Shown piece by piece: positions 12,138 through 23,628 of a stretch of DNA of 64,000 bases. The stretch is from NCBI GenBank assembly GCA_027627225.1, contig CM051028.1, forward strand, positions 21,592,201 through 21,656,200, in the 5' to 3' direction. Under the pieces are notes generated by a model, which was not told the origin of the DNA, did no database searches, and was given only the letters and a program-made list of their open reading frames with translations. The DNA is from Congeria kusceri. Its lineage: Eukaryota > Mollusca > Bivalvia > Myida > Dreissenidae. The first letter of the stretch is position 1. The number at the start of each line of letters is the position of its first letter. Position numbers and translations under genes: made by a program.

Positions 12138-12416
12138 AAGAATGTTGCGCTACATGCATGTACTATATTCAGAGACCTATTACCCAAATTAAGCGAAATA
12201 ACATGCTCATATATTTGTCACTTTAAATGAGGTTTCGTGTATGCGACTGGGTGATTCCCCATTTCTTTCGGACGGCAGGAAAGAGAGCACACTTTGCTTT
12301 ACATTGACTCTAAATATAATGCATCAATGTTTTTCTTTCCAATAGCTCATTCAGCGAAACATGAGCTCGCGATATAATCAACATTTGTTCAAATATGCAT
12401 GTACATGTATATCACT
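12138..12416. repeat. Left copy of 279 bp direct repeat flanking the L1 element
   Basis: This stretch, from AAGAATGTTGCGC to ATATCACT, is identical by eye to 20107-20385. It abuts the 5' end of the L1 element on one side; the other copy abuts its poly-A tail. That layout is a target-site duplication, but 279 bp is far longer than the usual 7-20 bp for L1 elements. The first three bases (AAG) may be ambiguous against the poly-A. Confidence 0.9.
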
Positions 12417-12781
12417 GAACAGAGTGATCTCCCTTGTGTGCACAACACGGAAAAAGTTGTTTATCTTAAAAAATAATTTTAAATGTGAAAACGGTGACTT
12501 AGTAACTTTTTGAAAGGGTACGTGGATAACAAAGTAACCGGTAACAAAGATTATGATACTTTCAAATCAAGATATCAAACTTATCAGAAGTTAAACAATA
12601 ACAATGTTTTTCAGTTTGTAGTTGTATTATTGTGTGGGCGACGCCATTTTCCCTATGTAGAAATCAGTGAAGCTAATCGATACGAGCACGAGGAAGGATG
12701 TTTATATACAAGTATTAACTGTATAACTGTATACACACCTATTATCACTAGTTTTTTAGAAGTATACTGTGCAAATAAAAT

Positions 12782-13789
12782 ATGGCAACCGCTTTAGAAA
12801 TAGCTTGTGAACTAAACATTAGTGCGGAGGAAAAAGCAGAAATAAATAAGAAGAGAAAAGCAGTGAGTGTAAGCAGCGTAAGTGAGGCTGACACGAGTTT
12901 AGGGCAACAGAAAGAAAAAAAGAAACAAAAACAACGCAAAAAGAAGTCAAAATTAGTTTCAGATCAGGACATTATCGAGAGAGGTGAACAGAGTGATGCT
13001 GAAGATGAAAGTGAGTATGTATCGATAAGAACAGAATTGAAGGAGATAAACAATAAACTAAGCAATATGCTTACAAAGAATGATAGTGGGCTAAAAAGTA
13101 TGATGAGAGAACTAGTCAACGAGATGAAAGATGATCTATTAAAATCGGTGATACATAAAATCGAGAAGCTTGAAAGCAGTATCTTTGAGAAACAGATAGA
13201 AAATGACAAGTTAATAGGAGAAGTTAAACGATTAGAAGAAAAACTGAAAGATGTAAAAGATGAGAAACAGCAATTAAAAGCGGACATGATGAAACAGCAA
13301 TTAGTTAATGAAGAGAAATTAAATGAACTGGAGCAATATAGCAGACGCAACAATATAAGACTGTCTGGATGCGAAGATAAGGAGAAAGAAACAGCCGAAG
13401 AATCCGTGAATATTGTGTTGAAAACTCTGAATGAGAAGATGCCGAGCATTAAACTAGTGAAAGACGATATCGATATTGCACACAGAATAGGAAAGTTCGA
13501 GAAAAACAAATCCAGGCAAATAATAATAAAACTGCAATCCCGAATGAAGAAGAATCAAATAATGCATGAAAAGAAAAACCTGAAAGGTGAGAAGCTGTAT
13601 GTTAACGAAGACCTTACTAGACTTAATCAAGAAGTGTTCCGATGTGTACGGCTGAAGAAGAAAGACGTTGTATCATCGGCCTGGACCCACGAAGGCAGCA
13701 TCAAATACAGAGATTGTCAAGACCATATACATACCCTTCATTTCTCAAACTACAAATTCTGGATGGACCTACCATGGCCCAAAAATTAA
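12782..13789 (+). CDS. L1 ORF1 protein (RNA-binding chaperone type)
   Basis: 335 residues from ATG at 12782. The N-terminus (about 1-70) is basic with runs such as KEKKKQKQRKKKSK, a likely nucleic-acid-binding or nuclear-localisation patch. Residues about 80-185 are a long heptad-rich coiled coil (ELKEINNKLSNM ... IEKLESS ... EKLKDVKDEKQQLKADM). At about 185-200, LEQYSRRNNIRLSGCED opens the RRM-like domain typical of L1 ORF1p. The C-terminal domain includes DIDIAHRIGK, RQIIIKLQSRMKKNQIM and LYVNEDLTRLNQEVF. Family members trimerise and coat the element RNA. The frame is intact. A 95-codon frame in the 5' UTR overlapping the start has no ATG and is dismissed. Confidence 0.9.
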   Translation: MATALEIACELNISAEEKAEINKKRKAVSVSSVSEADTSLGQQKEKKKQKQRKKKSKLVSDQDIIERGEQSDAEDESEYVSIRTELKEINNKLSNMLTKNDSGLKSMMRELVNEMKDDLLKSVIHKIEKLESSIFEKQIENDKLIGEVKRLEEKLKDVKDEKQQLKADMMKQQLVNEEKLNELEQYSRRNNIRLSGCEDKEKETAEESVNIVLKTLNEKMPSIKLVKDDIDIAHRIGKFEKNKSRQIIIKLQSRMKKNQIMHEKKNLKGEKLYVNEDLTRLNQEVFRCVRLKKKDVVSSAWTHEGSIKYRDCQDHIHTLHFSNYKFWMDLPWPKN

Positions 13790-16049
13790 AAAAAAAAAGT
13801 TTAACATGGATCCTTTATTGTTAAGCTTTTTAAAAAAATGTACAATTTAATCAAACTAATTCTATTGATAATATCTCTTTTTTGTGAACTTTTTTGCGCA
13901 GTATAGTTATGACAGGCAGTTAGAACGTTAAAATCGATAGCGATAATTACGATCCTCCTCTATCGTATGTATAGACACTTTGTCTAAGTAAACATGAATG
14001 AATGTTGTTGTTGTTTTTTTTTTTGTAAACCATAAAATCAACAGAAGATGTACATGCTCTATGGACCTTGTTACAAACAAATAAGCATATTTATAATTAC
14101 GAGCAGCACTATTACAATGGTTTTAACAGAAAAAAATTTAAACATAAGATAGCATATATAGCGTAGTTTCAACTGCATAAGCTAATATTTTAATAAAAAC
14201 CTTAGCTCTTGAAAAAAATTAATAAATTCTTAATAGTCATCTAATTTTTTTTTTATTTTTTTTTTTTCAATTGTCGTGACAAATATAACTTCGATAGTAT
14301 TTGTAAATTAGTTATATTTTTGAGAAGTAAATGTTACTATTAACACTTTGAAGTAAACCTTAGTTTGTTTAGTATACTGGTAATAATACGCGATAATTAT
14401 TATCCTTCTCTATCGTTTGTTAGTATTGACACTGATGTAAACCAAAGTTTGTTTAGTTTATTGGTAATAATTTGCATTAAATAAATTTGTAAATTCTAAA
14501 TAGCCATCTAAATTTGTTTATAATTGTTGTGACAAATATAACTTCGATAATGTAAAATAGAAAAATATTTAAAAGTAAATGTTATTATTAACATTTTGAT
14601 GTAAATCATAGTTTGTCTAGTTTTATTGGTAATAGAAAGATATGTTATGGATTATATTCTTGATGCACTGCCATTCTTGTATACGATATGTGGGAGTTTT
14701 TTTCTTTTTTTTAATATCTTCATTGATAAATTATAATTTTTTTAAATATATTATTAGGGGAAGATGCAAAATTTAATCAAAATTGTGTCAGTATTAAAAA
14801 GTGATCAGTCATATTAAATTATGTGTCTAAAGGTTATTATAAAATACAATACGGAAAGGTAACAATAATTTTTATATAATTAACAGTTATACCTCAACCA
14901 AAGGTTATGCTCACATGTTTTTGTTGCTTTCGATGTGAGAACAACCTCTTTGGTTAACAAACATAATTATGCTTGCTTGTTGTATTAATGATACATGTAT
15001 TACCAAGGGACTAATTACACAAAGATTTAATAGAATATATGATAATATAAATATATTATAGATGTAATTAAACACATCCCTTAGAGGTTATCAAAAACAG
15101 AATATGGATAACAAATGTAACTCACCAACTGTTATGCTCACATGCTTTTGTTTTTCGATGTGAGATTGACAATGTTTTTTGGTGTAAAACATAAATTCCA
15201 ATAGTTTCCTTTTCTTTTCCCTTTTTTTTCTCCTTTTTTTAGACAAGAATATTTGGCTATATAAGAGTAAATCGTATATAAAAAAAAAATCAAACATAAA
15301 CATCTAGAGATTAATCAAATATGGCAATTAAATATGGTTTTTTTGTATATGATAGTTTCTAGTAACCAACAATAGTTTGTTGTTGTTGTTTTTTTTTGTT
15401 GTTTTTTTTTTGTTTAAAAAAAAGAAGAAAAGTTGTATCTAGATTAACTATATGATCCGCTCTATTGTGAACATTCATCCATGTCAACAACACCCTTTTT
15501 TAAAATGTTATACCTACACTTGATGCGGTAATTTACCAAATTTGTTTTAAATGAAAACAGATAGACGATACTAAAATTACATATACAGTTGTTAATAATT
15601 TGAATATATATGGCGATTACGCAATACTACTCTTAAAATCATTTTTCACACAAGACTCTGAAATAGAGAGATCTTCATTCTATTGCAGGTGTTTGATACC
15701 AATCATAAATATAAATCTATCAACATATACATAACTTCTCATGTCAACACCACTTTTATAAAATTAATACATATACATTTATTTAGTTGAAATTATTATA
15801 TTTTTTTTGACTACTCTTGTGTTTTATATAACACATTCATCTTTGTAGAAATGCATAGAATATTGTTTATTAATTGTGATAGAAAATGTGTCGCTCACAT
15901 CTAAATATACAATTAGACATGATAAACAAGGAAAACTTTAAATCATTTAATAACGTATTGTTATTTTTTCCAAATGAATGGATTTTAAAAAAAAATTTCT
16001 TATATGAGAGAATGTCTGACTGTCTCTTTGAAAAATCGTCTAATGTTAA
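13790..16049 (+). other. Inter-ORF spacer of the L1 element (2.26 kb)
   Basis: Very AT-rich, without credible ORFs. It contains diverged tandem units of about 250-270 bp (around 14220-14480 and 14490-14650). Shared words are 'atctaatttt/atctaaattt', 'gacaaatataacttcgata', 'agtaaatgttactattaac' and 'tagtttgtttagt'. It also holds two copies of a hairpin (14910-14939 and 15137-15164) and T/GTT-rich tracts near 15380. In most L1 elements the two ORFs lie within tens of bases or overlap, so this spacer is unusual. Confidence 0.75.
14904..15166 (+). repeat. Repeated CTCACAT/ATGTGAG hairpins in the L1 spacer
   Basis: At 14910-14939 and 15137-15164, CTCACAT is followed after 14-16 bases of T-rich loop by ATGTGAG, giving two 7 bp stems with the same preceding word 'gttatg'. 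They could act in the element RNA (for example before ORF2 translation), but that is speculation. Confidence 0.55.
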
Positions 16050-19000
16050 ATGGAAACAATAATATTCTCATTAAATGTTAAAGGTTTAGGTGATAAGAAA
16101 AAGCGACTTCAAGTATTCGAATGGTTGAAAATTAAAGATTTTTCATTCTATATACTGCAAGAAACACATTCAACCAATGACACCACAAAATCATGGACGC
16201 ACGAATGGAACGGCCAATCCTATTTTAGTGGTACGAAATCAAACAAAGAAGGGGTAGCAATACTTATAAACCCCAAATATAAAATGAATATTTTAAAATA
16301 TGATGATATCATACCAGGACGCTTGCAAGCCTTGAAATTGGAAATTAATGAAAATATTGTTACACTCATTAATCTTTATGGACCCAATAATGATGATACG
16401 GACCTGTTTACAACTCTGTGTAAATATTTAGCAAATATAGAGGATTATGTTATCATTGGAGGCGATTTTAATACAGTTTTAAACACTAACATGGACAAGA
16501 AAAATGGCCGAACTGATACACATAAAAATTGTAGAGAAAGCATAAATAACATAATAAACGAATATAATCTTATCGATATATGGAGAATGCATAATCCTAA
16601 TAAACGTCAATATACATGGCACTCTAATGGTAAGCCACCAATTTTCAGTAGGCTTGACTTTTTTCTAATTACGGACTCATTATGTAATATGACAATAAAT
16701 TGCGCAATACAAACAGGATATAAAACAGACCATTCTAGTGTTATACTTAAGATAGATTTTATTTCACAGAAAAGGGGACCAGGATACTTTAAAATAAACA
16801 ACAGTCTACTTTTAAATACAGAATATCAATTATTAATAAGAAATTCAATTAATGAAATGTTAGCTCATAACAAGAATGCAAACCCAAATATTAAATGGGA
16901 ATTAGTAAAAGGCAACATAAGAAATGTAACAATAGAATTTGCTAGCCAGAAGAAAAAGGACGATAATCAGCAAGAAATAAAATTAATTAAAGAAATCGAA
17001 AATCTTGAGCAAGAAATAGTAAATAATTATAAAATAGAAAAGTTAGAGGAAATATCATGCAAAAAACAGTTGTTGGAAAATATACGGGACAAAAAAATTA
17101 ATGGAATAATATTAAGATCCAAAGCTATTTATGTTGAAAGTAACGAAAAAAATAGTGCCTTTTTTGCAAACTTAGAAAAAAGACATGCTGAAAAGAAAAT
17201 AATTAAACGCTTAAAAGTCAATGATACTTATGTAACAAACCAAAATGAAATTCTACAGGAAGAAGTAAATTTCTTTAAATCAATTTATCAAAAACAAAAC
17301 AATAAAACATCAAACATTGATTTTTTTAACGTACCAATAAATAATCTCAATGATAACGACAAAACCATCTGCGAAGGGCTTTTATCAGCAGAAGAATGCC
17401 ATAATGCCTTAAAACAGATGAACAATAATAAAAGTCCGGGCTCAGATGGATTAACAGCAGAGTTCTACAAAATATTCTGGGAAGACATAAAACAAATATT
17501 TATAGCTTCAATTAACTATTCGTTCACCACTGGAAATTTAACTGATCTACAAAAACAAAGTATCATATCCTTAATTCCTAAGCAAGATAAAGACACTTCT
17601 GTTTTAACAAACTGGCGACCAATATCACTTCTTAATGTAGACTATAAGATAGCTACAAAGACCATTGCAAACAGAATAAAAAAAGTTATACCGTTAATAA
17701 TAGCTCCAACACAAACAGGTTTTATAAAGGGGCGCTATATTGGAGAGAATGTAAGGTTAATTTTTGAAATATTAGAATATCTCGAAAACAAAAAAATGCC
17801 CGGTCTCTTATTTTTCTCTGATTTTGAAAAAGCATATGATACTTTGAATCATGATTTTATGTTTAAATGTTTAAAACACTTCAACTTCGGTGATGACCTT
17901 ATTCGGTGGGTTAGACTTTTCTATCATGATATAAATAGTGTTATAATGAACAATGGGCATATGTCCGAAAGTTTTAAAATAAAAAATGGCGTCCGACAGG
18001 GTTGTCCACTCTCGTCATCCTTATTTGTAATATGTATCGAATTACTTTCTAATTATATTGAAAAAGAACGAACAATCACAGGTATTAACATAAACGGGGT
18101 AGAATTAAAACAATCACTATTCGCAGACGACGCTACATTTTTTAACAACGGTTCGCAAGCCTCCTTTGAAAACCTCATAAATACAATAACACAATTCGGT
18201 CATACCTCTGGATTAAACCTTAACATTTTCAAATCAACCATACTGAGGGCAGGGATTTTAAAAAATACAGCTATAACGTTTTGTCAGAATTACAAATTTA
18301 ATTGGACATCTGAATCTGCGAAAACATTAGGATTGAATTTTTATAATTGTAAAACAAAAAATGTAACCCTAAACTTAGAACCTAAATTAAATGCATTTAG
18401 CGATTGTCTCAAACAATGGCAACATAGGAAACTGACCCTATTTGGAAAAATTACAGTAATTAAAACCTTTGCACTACCAAAATTAGTATATCCTTTTACT
18501 GTCTTACCAAATCCCTCAAAACATATTATTAAAAACGTAACAAAACAGATTTTTAATTTCGTATGGGATGGTAAACCAGATAAAATTAAACGCACTAAAA
18601 TCATTATGAATTATAAACATGGAGGTTTAAAGTTAACAGACATCGAAATGTTTTTAAATTCTATTAAGGGTTGTTGGGTTAAGCGGCTTCTTGCACAAAA
18701 TAACAGCTCATGGAAGTGCATATACGATACTATTGTTAAAAAATACGGAGGGGAATTACTTTTTGAGTCAAATTTACGACCACTAGACATTAAACGTATT
18801 TGTAAAAATAATGTATTTTTTGAAAATATACTTAACGGTTGGAACGCGAGTAAAAATTGCTATCAACATGATTTTAGTAAACATATTATATGGAATAATA
18901 GTGAGATAAAGATTGAAAACAAAACTCTGTATTGGAAAGAATGGCATGATAAAGGTATAAAATTTATTGATCAGTTAATTGACTTCCAGATGAATAAATT

Positions 19001-19778
19001 TTATAGTTTTGCAGATTTTAAATATATTTACAATGCATCTAACGGCGATTTCTTAAAGTACAATAGTCTAATAAATAATATACCAAAACATTTATTGGAA
19101 ATTGTAGACGAACGGTTCTTAACAGGACATAGAAATAAAACATTATTGGATATAATTAAGACATCAAGCCAACCAAATAGAGTTTTGTACAACCTTCAGT
19201 TATCAAAGGTATCTAATACAAGTGCAACATCAGAAAATAAATGGCAAGACATTTTGCAAAATAAAGAATTAAATTGGACTAAAATATATACATTAGTACA
19301 CCAAACATGTACTGACACAAGTCTTGGATGCTTTCAATATAAATTTATTATGCGCTTAACCCCAACAAATACATATCTCTATCGATGCAAATTGATACAT
19401 TCTAACATGTGTGATTTGTGCAATGAATACTATGAGGATATTGAACACTTGTTTTGGAAATGCCGTGTTTCGCAACACTTATGGAGCAAACTCTCTGATT
19501 ATTTATACGATAAAGGCATTTTAGTATATTTTAACTACGAACTAGTATGTTTCGGTCAGTTAGACAACAATAAAAACGCAACAACGATCAATTTTATTAT
19601 CTACCTTATGAAATATTTTATATTCACAATGAAATGTCGGGATCGTAATCCCGACTTCAAAAGTTTTATTTCGATCTTGACATCACGTCTTGATATTGAA
19701 CACGAAATAGCCCTAAAAAATGATACACTTGAAAGATTTTATACAAAATATCGATTTTTAATCGACAGTCAGACATGA
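16050..19778 (+). CDS. L1 ORF2 protein (endonuclease and reverse transcriptase)
   Basis: 1242 residues, uninterrupted, from ATG at 16050. The apurinic-type endonuclease occupies about 1-230: IFSLNVKGLG (about 5), QETHS (about 37), GGDFNTV (about 137), SRLDFFLI (about 199), TDHSSVIL (about 225). The reverse transcriptase spans about 440-780: NKSPGSDGLTAEFYK (about 458), NWRPISLLN (about 520), FSDFEKAYDTLNHDF (about 588), NGVRQGCPLSSSLF (about 646) and the catalytic FADD (about 691). Near 1120 is the C-terminal CDLC...H....C zinc knuckle. The protein would nick target DNA and prime reverse transcription of the element RNA in the nucleus. All visible catalytic blocks are present, so it may be functional. 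Confidence 0.95.
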   Translation: METIIFSLNVKGLGDKKKRLQVFEWLKIKDFSFYILQETHSTNDTTKSWTHEWNGQSYFSGTKSNKEGVAILINPKYKMNILKYDDIIPGRLQALKLEINENIVTLINLYGPNNDDTDLFTTLCKYLANIEDYVIIGGDFNTVLNTNMDKKNGRTDTHKNCRESINNIINEYNLIDIWRMHNPNKRQYTWHSNGKPPIFSRLDFFLITDSLCNMTINCAIQTGYKTDHSSVILKIDFISQKRGPGYFKINNSLLLNTEYQLLIRNSINEMLAHNKNANPNIKWELVKGNIRNVTIEFASQKKKDDNQQEIKLIKEIENLEQEIVNNYKIEKLEEISCKKQLLENIRDKKINGIILRSKAIYVESNEKNSAFFANLEKRHAEKKIIKRLKVNDTYVTNQNEILQEEVNFFKSIYQKQNNKTSNIDFFNVPINNLNDNDKTICEGLLSAEECHNALKQMNNNKSPGSDGLTAEFYKIFWEDIKQIFIASINYSFTTGNLTDLQKQSIISLIPKQDKDTSVLTNWRPISLLNVDYKIATKTIANRIKKVIPLIIAPTQTGFIKGRYIGENVRLIFEILEYLENKKMPGLLFFSDFEKAYDTLNHDFMFKCLKHFNFGDDLIRWVRLFYHDINSVIMNNGHMSESFKIKNGVRQGCPLSSSLFVICIELLSNYIEKERTITGININGVELKQSLFADDATFFNNGSQASFENLINTITQFGHTSGLNLNIFKSTILRAGILKNTAITFCQNYKFNWTSESAKTLGLNFYNCKTKNVTLNLEPKLNAFSDCLKQWQHRKLTLFGKITVIKTFALPKLVYPFTVLPNPSKHIIKNVTKQIFNFVWDGKPDKIKRTKIIMNYKHGGLKLTDIEMFLNSIKGCWVKRLLAQNNSSWKCIYDTIVKKYGGELLFESNLRPLDIKRICKNNVFFENILNGWNASKNCYQHDFSKHIIWNNSEIKIENKTLYWKEWHDKGIKFIDQLIDFQMNKFYSFADFKYIYNASNGDFLKYNSLINNIPKHLLEIVDERFLTGHRNKTLLDIIKTSSQPNRVLYNLQLSKVSNTSATSENKWQDILQNKELNWTKIYTLVHQTCTDTSLGCFQYKFIMRLTPTNTYLYRCKLIHSNMCDLCNEYYEDIEHLFWKCRVSQHLWSKLSDYLYDKGILVYFNYELVCFGQLDNNKNATTINFIIYLMKYFIFTMKCRDRNPDFKSFISILTSRLDIEHEIALKNDTLERFYTKYRFLIDSQT

Positions 19779-20108
19779 ACCTCACTTTTTATTTCTTTTT
19801 TCCTTTTTTTGTCAGCATAATATTCTCTACCTTTTAAAGCACCTCTCTTTTATAGCAAGATTAACTAGTTAGCATATTTTTTTTTAAGATAAAAAGAAAA
19901 CACATCCGGTAAAACACGTCATTATACGTGCATAAACTGTTGCTATTTTTTCTCCGTTTAAATTTTGAGAAATACTTTACTTGCATATGCTTGCTTTAAG
20001 TGTTTTTGAACTCATTTCTCATGTGTATTCTCAGTGTAAACTGCATGTATATACATGTGTATGTATAATGTATGTTTTATTGATATTTAATAAAAAAAAA
20101 AAAAAAAA
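19779..20108 (+). other. L1 3' UTR, AATAAA signal and poly-A tail
   Basis: About 310 bp of AT-rich 3' UTR ends with AATAAA at 20089-20094 followed by an A run to 20108, where the second 279 bp flanking repeat begins. The AATAAA merges directly into the tail. Confidence 0.8.
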
Positions 20109-20385
20109 GAATGTTGCGCTACATGCATGTACTATATTCAGAGACCTATTACCCAAATTAAGCGAAATAACATGCTCATATATTTGTCACTTTAAATGAG
20201 GTTTCGTGTATGCGACTGGGTGATTCCCCATTTCTTTCGGACGGCAGGAAAGAGAGCACACTTTGCTTTACATTGACTCTAAATATAATGCATCAATGTT
20301 TTTCTTTCCAATAGCTCATTCAGCGAAACATGAGCTCGCGATATAATCAACATTTGTTCAAATATGCATGTACATGTATATCACT
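20107..20385. repeat. Right copy of 279 bp direct repeat flanking the L1 element
   Basis: Identical by eye to 12138-12416. It starts directly at the poly-A tail and ends at ATATCACT, after which the sequences diverge ('atgtgcctg' here, 'gaacagagtg' at the left copy). Confidence 0.9.
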
Positions 20386-23300
20386 ATGTGCCTGCACACA
20401 CGCGTATTTACTTCATCAGCTGTATCGCTGAACCTTCGCTTTTTTGAATATTGTATTCATATATTTATAAAACTGGATAAAATGAAATAACAATATGGCT
20501 ATAATGTTAAAACATATTTGTTATTTATTTCAATTATTCTTGAGGTTTATTTATATTACTTAAAGTGTTTAAATGTATATGAACTATTGTCAACAATGAT
20601 CGTAATATACAATTTACCTTATTTATGAAGAAGGTTAATCCTTGTCTACGTTTTACTTAGCACGTATTGAGCAAATTAAACTGTGTTTGATGTATACATC
20701 ATGGTATCAAAGTCGGTTTTGTGGTCAGCCAAACTATATTTCAAAATAAATCCGATATCAGATACGGGACGATAATTTAAAACAAGTGTAATGACATGCA
20801 ATATTATCCTATTTAGATTGATTGGTTGATAAACTAATTATTTATTGAATGTTTTGCATGAGTAACTGTGTCACAAAATATTTTATCTACATGGTTTATA
20901 ACGCTTCTTAATCAAATGAGTGGTGAGCGAGGTCAACTTAAAGCGAAATTAAGACCAAGTTAAGTTTATTCAAATTAAATATTTTGGTATTTGGTGGTTA
21001 GTATCAGCGTCTTCCAGTATAGCATCAAAATCTGACAACAACACAATGTATCAGTTTCCACAATAATACAAGTATATGGATTTATACTACAACTGAATTT
21101 AAATTAAGGAAATATTATTCTCAGATATTAATCAAAATTTACAAACTACTTATCAACGCATGTTGTGACAAGGAAAATGCCCAGGTATCGTACACCTATC
21201 GAATGCAAGACGTAGAGGCATTAAGACACTGCAAAATGTCAGCGCTCTAATTGTCTAATTATGTCATAACATTTACCTATGTTCTATTGCGTGCCTACAT
21301 GAATGTGTGTTGTAAACTGCTGGTTAGGTACAGTATCAGTGGGGAACGTTTAGAACGTTACCTAGTAATTAAACCAACGACATTAGAGAAAAGCGTTGTC
21401 TTTAAAAAAAAGAAAATCTGCGTTGAAATAAATATTGAGATGTCATTTAAAAATTACTTAAACAGACGTCCAAGATGATCGGTTACATGACTTCTCAGAC
21501 CACATATTTTTTGGTTACCGCCAATATTAATAGACTTATCGGACCCCAGATTTTTCGGACACTATAAGAAAACTTCCCCGACCCAAAAGTTAATTTGAGA
21601 TAAATTTATTCATTAAAAAAATTAATGAAATTATCATTAATATCTATGCCGTGAATAAACCAATCATACAGCTCCATGTTTCCACCAGTGATATATGAAT
21701 AACCAAAATAATTTAGGTTAACATAATTGTTATCTGAATTTATCAAGCCAATTTAACAAATTAACAATGTAAGAACATAATTTCGGGAAGGAATTATAAT
21801 TATTATGTATCAGACGAGTCTATATAGTTATTTATAGTATAGGTAATATACCATTCATGTTAGTTATCTAATATAATAAGGATTTGAAGTCAAATAAGCA
21901 TTTATACTGTGTATCCCAATAAAATGCAATACTCAGGGAACATTCAGAGATTTTTGAAATGTTAAGACTTTATTTTTGATAACGCAAACATATAAATTCA
22001 CTAGACTATGACGATTGTAAATTATATCAGTAGAAATATGATATATAAATGGTTCCTGTGTATACTTAGTATTGCAAATTGTGTATTCATGCTACGCGAA
22101 TAACAATTGGACGTATTCCGAATCTTCTTTCATAACATTTTATCAACAGAAAATGTAGCATCTTTTTACAGAGTAAACAACATCTACTGTAGAAGTTGAT
22201 AGAAAGATGCAATTATAAATACGGTAGATCTAATCGTTAATAAATCGTAACCACAATTTCATTCAAATTAACACTTGGTTTATAAACATAAATTCCCCAT
22301 TTATTGAAATTTGTAGGTTCATGATTCTCTGAACGCTATTATTGATGCATGTACGAGTATATTAACACAGCTATACACCGGTTGCTAGCTACGCGCGCTA
22401 TTTTTAGAATGACACAACTGTTTCTGAAATGTGATGAACTCGCTAGAATCAATGGGCTACATGGACCGGCAACTCTTTGAATGAGATTTATCACTGGGAA
22501 CATTGCACATTTGCTATTTATAGAGAGTACCGTACCGCTTATATAAGTGTAGGCTACACAAAATAGTCATTTCGTGACGTGAATGAATATAGAATTCTGT
22601 TTATGACATACAATGAGAAAATACGGTCATCAATAGCTTCAGTTCTAGAGTATGTGTCGAGGATATGTTTATAACTTCATTTTAACCGCTTATGTAAACA
22701 ATTATGTAAATGTTTAATCTCCAAACGTATGCAACAGTTATTCGTAAACATTAAACTTTTGTTCGAAGTGTGCATTTCCTAAAATTATAAATTCTGCGCA
22801 ATTTTATTGGCATTCAATTTTTCCGCTGCATAATTATCGCCAGAAATCTGGGTCAAAAGTGATCTTAGACAGCTGCGCCGAAAAAAACAACGAGTGTTCG
22901 GATATAACACGTCAAAAAGCTGTATTAATAACCAAATGTACGGCAGATCAATGATCACGGTCTGCTATTATTTACAAATTTCAGAGTTTTAAATTACATC
23001 TAATTCAGAATTTCTGTGTTTTCCATGGGGAAATGACAATATATAATTTTTTACCATTTTTGTAAGACTTTGTCACAATGTGTTATCCAGGCAAATGGCC
23101 AAACAATAAGAAATAAAATGTTCCAATAATTCTCAAATTCAATTTCATTTCATTTCCTTTGAAACGAATACATGCAATTTACAAATGAAATCATTGTTTG
23201 ATGGCTGGTAAGCACCTCTTTCGGTAAACATGCAAAACTGAAATACATGTGTGCATTGTTCGTCGGTATGAATTCTGTCTTGGTCATATTAATTACACAA

Positions 23301-23541
23301 TACCCTAAAACACCATTTTACCTCTGTTTTGCATACTTCACGAGACAATAATTGCTGGTTACCTAAGAACCAACGGATTTCTCTGTATTTTATTTCAAGT
23401 ATTTCCTGGTGTATGGCGTAGTGGCCGTATTATTATAAAACTGATTTATGAATAATTTCTTATATATTTACAAAACGTTTGTCCCGTATAAAATGCAGGT
23501 GTTTCTTTCTCAGATTATGCGGAAGTTACAAATAAAAAACG
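20386..23541. other. Long non-coding stretch, no gene seen
   Basis: About 3.1 kb of AT-rich DNA. I found no protein family signature, tRNA-like element or clear repeat. Short open frames have no support. Confidence 0.45.
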
Positions 23542-23628
23542 AATCTGTTACATAAATTACGTATTTACGGATCTGTTGAACAAATTACGTATTTACGCAT
23601 CTGCTGAACAAATTACGTATTTACACAT
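23542..23628. repeat. Three-copy 28-29 bp tandem repeat
   Basis: Three units beginning near 23542, 23571 and 23599, each 'atctg(t/c)t(g/t)a.a.aaattacg' then 'tatttacg'. Slight drift between copies. Confidence 0.8.

Larger units (their letters stand above)
12417..20106 (+). mobile_element. Full-length L1-type non-LTR retrotransposon
   Basis: The element is about 7.7 kb: 5' UTR 12417-12781, ORF1 12782-13789, an unusually long 2260 bp spacer, ORF2 16050-19778, 3' UTR from 19779 with AATAAA at 20089, and a poly-A run to about 20108. Both ORFs are open and ORF2 keeps its endonuclease and reverse-transcriptase signatures. It is bounded by identical 279 bp direct repeats. Together this indicates a recent, possibly still active insertion. 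ORF2 style (FADD box, C-terminal CxxC...H....C) places it in the L1/Tx1 group by knowledge of the family; clade assignment needs a tree. Confidence 0.9.

Noticed and set aside
12510..12797. A 95-codon frame in the L1 5' UTR overlapping the ORF1 start
   Set aside because: It begins with TTG, has no family signature and overlaps a clear ORF1 start; most likely chance.
12964..13509. A 181-codon minus-strand frame opposite ORF1
   Set aside because: Shadow of the Lys/Glu-rich coiled coil of ORF1, giving a Ser/Phe-rich antisense frame.
12138..20385. LTR retrotransposon interpretation of the 279 bp direct repeats
   Set aside because: The enclosed element is an L1-type LINE with a poly-A tail abutting the right repeat; there is no TG...CA ends, primer-binding site, protease or integrase.
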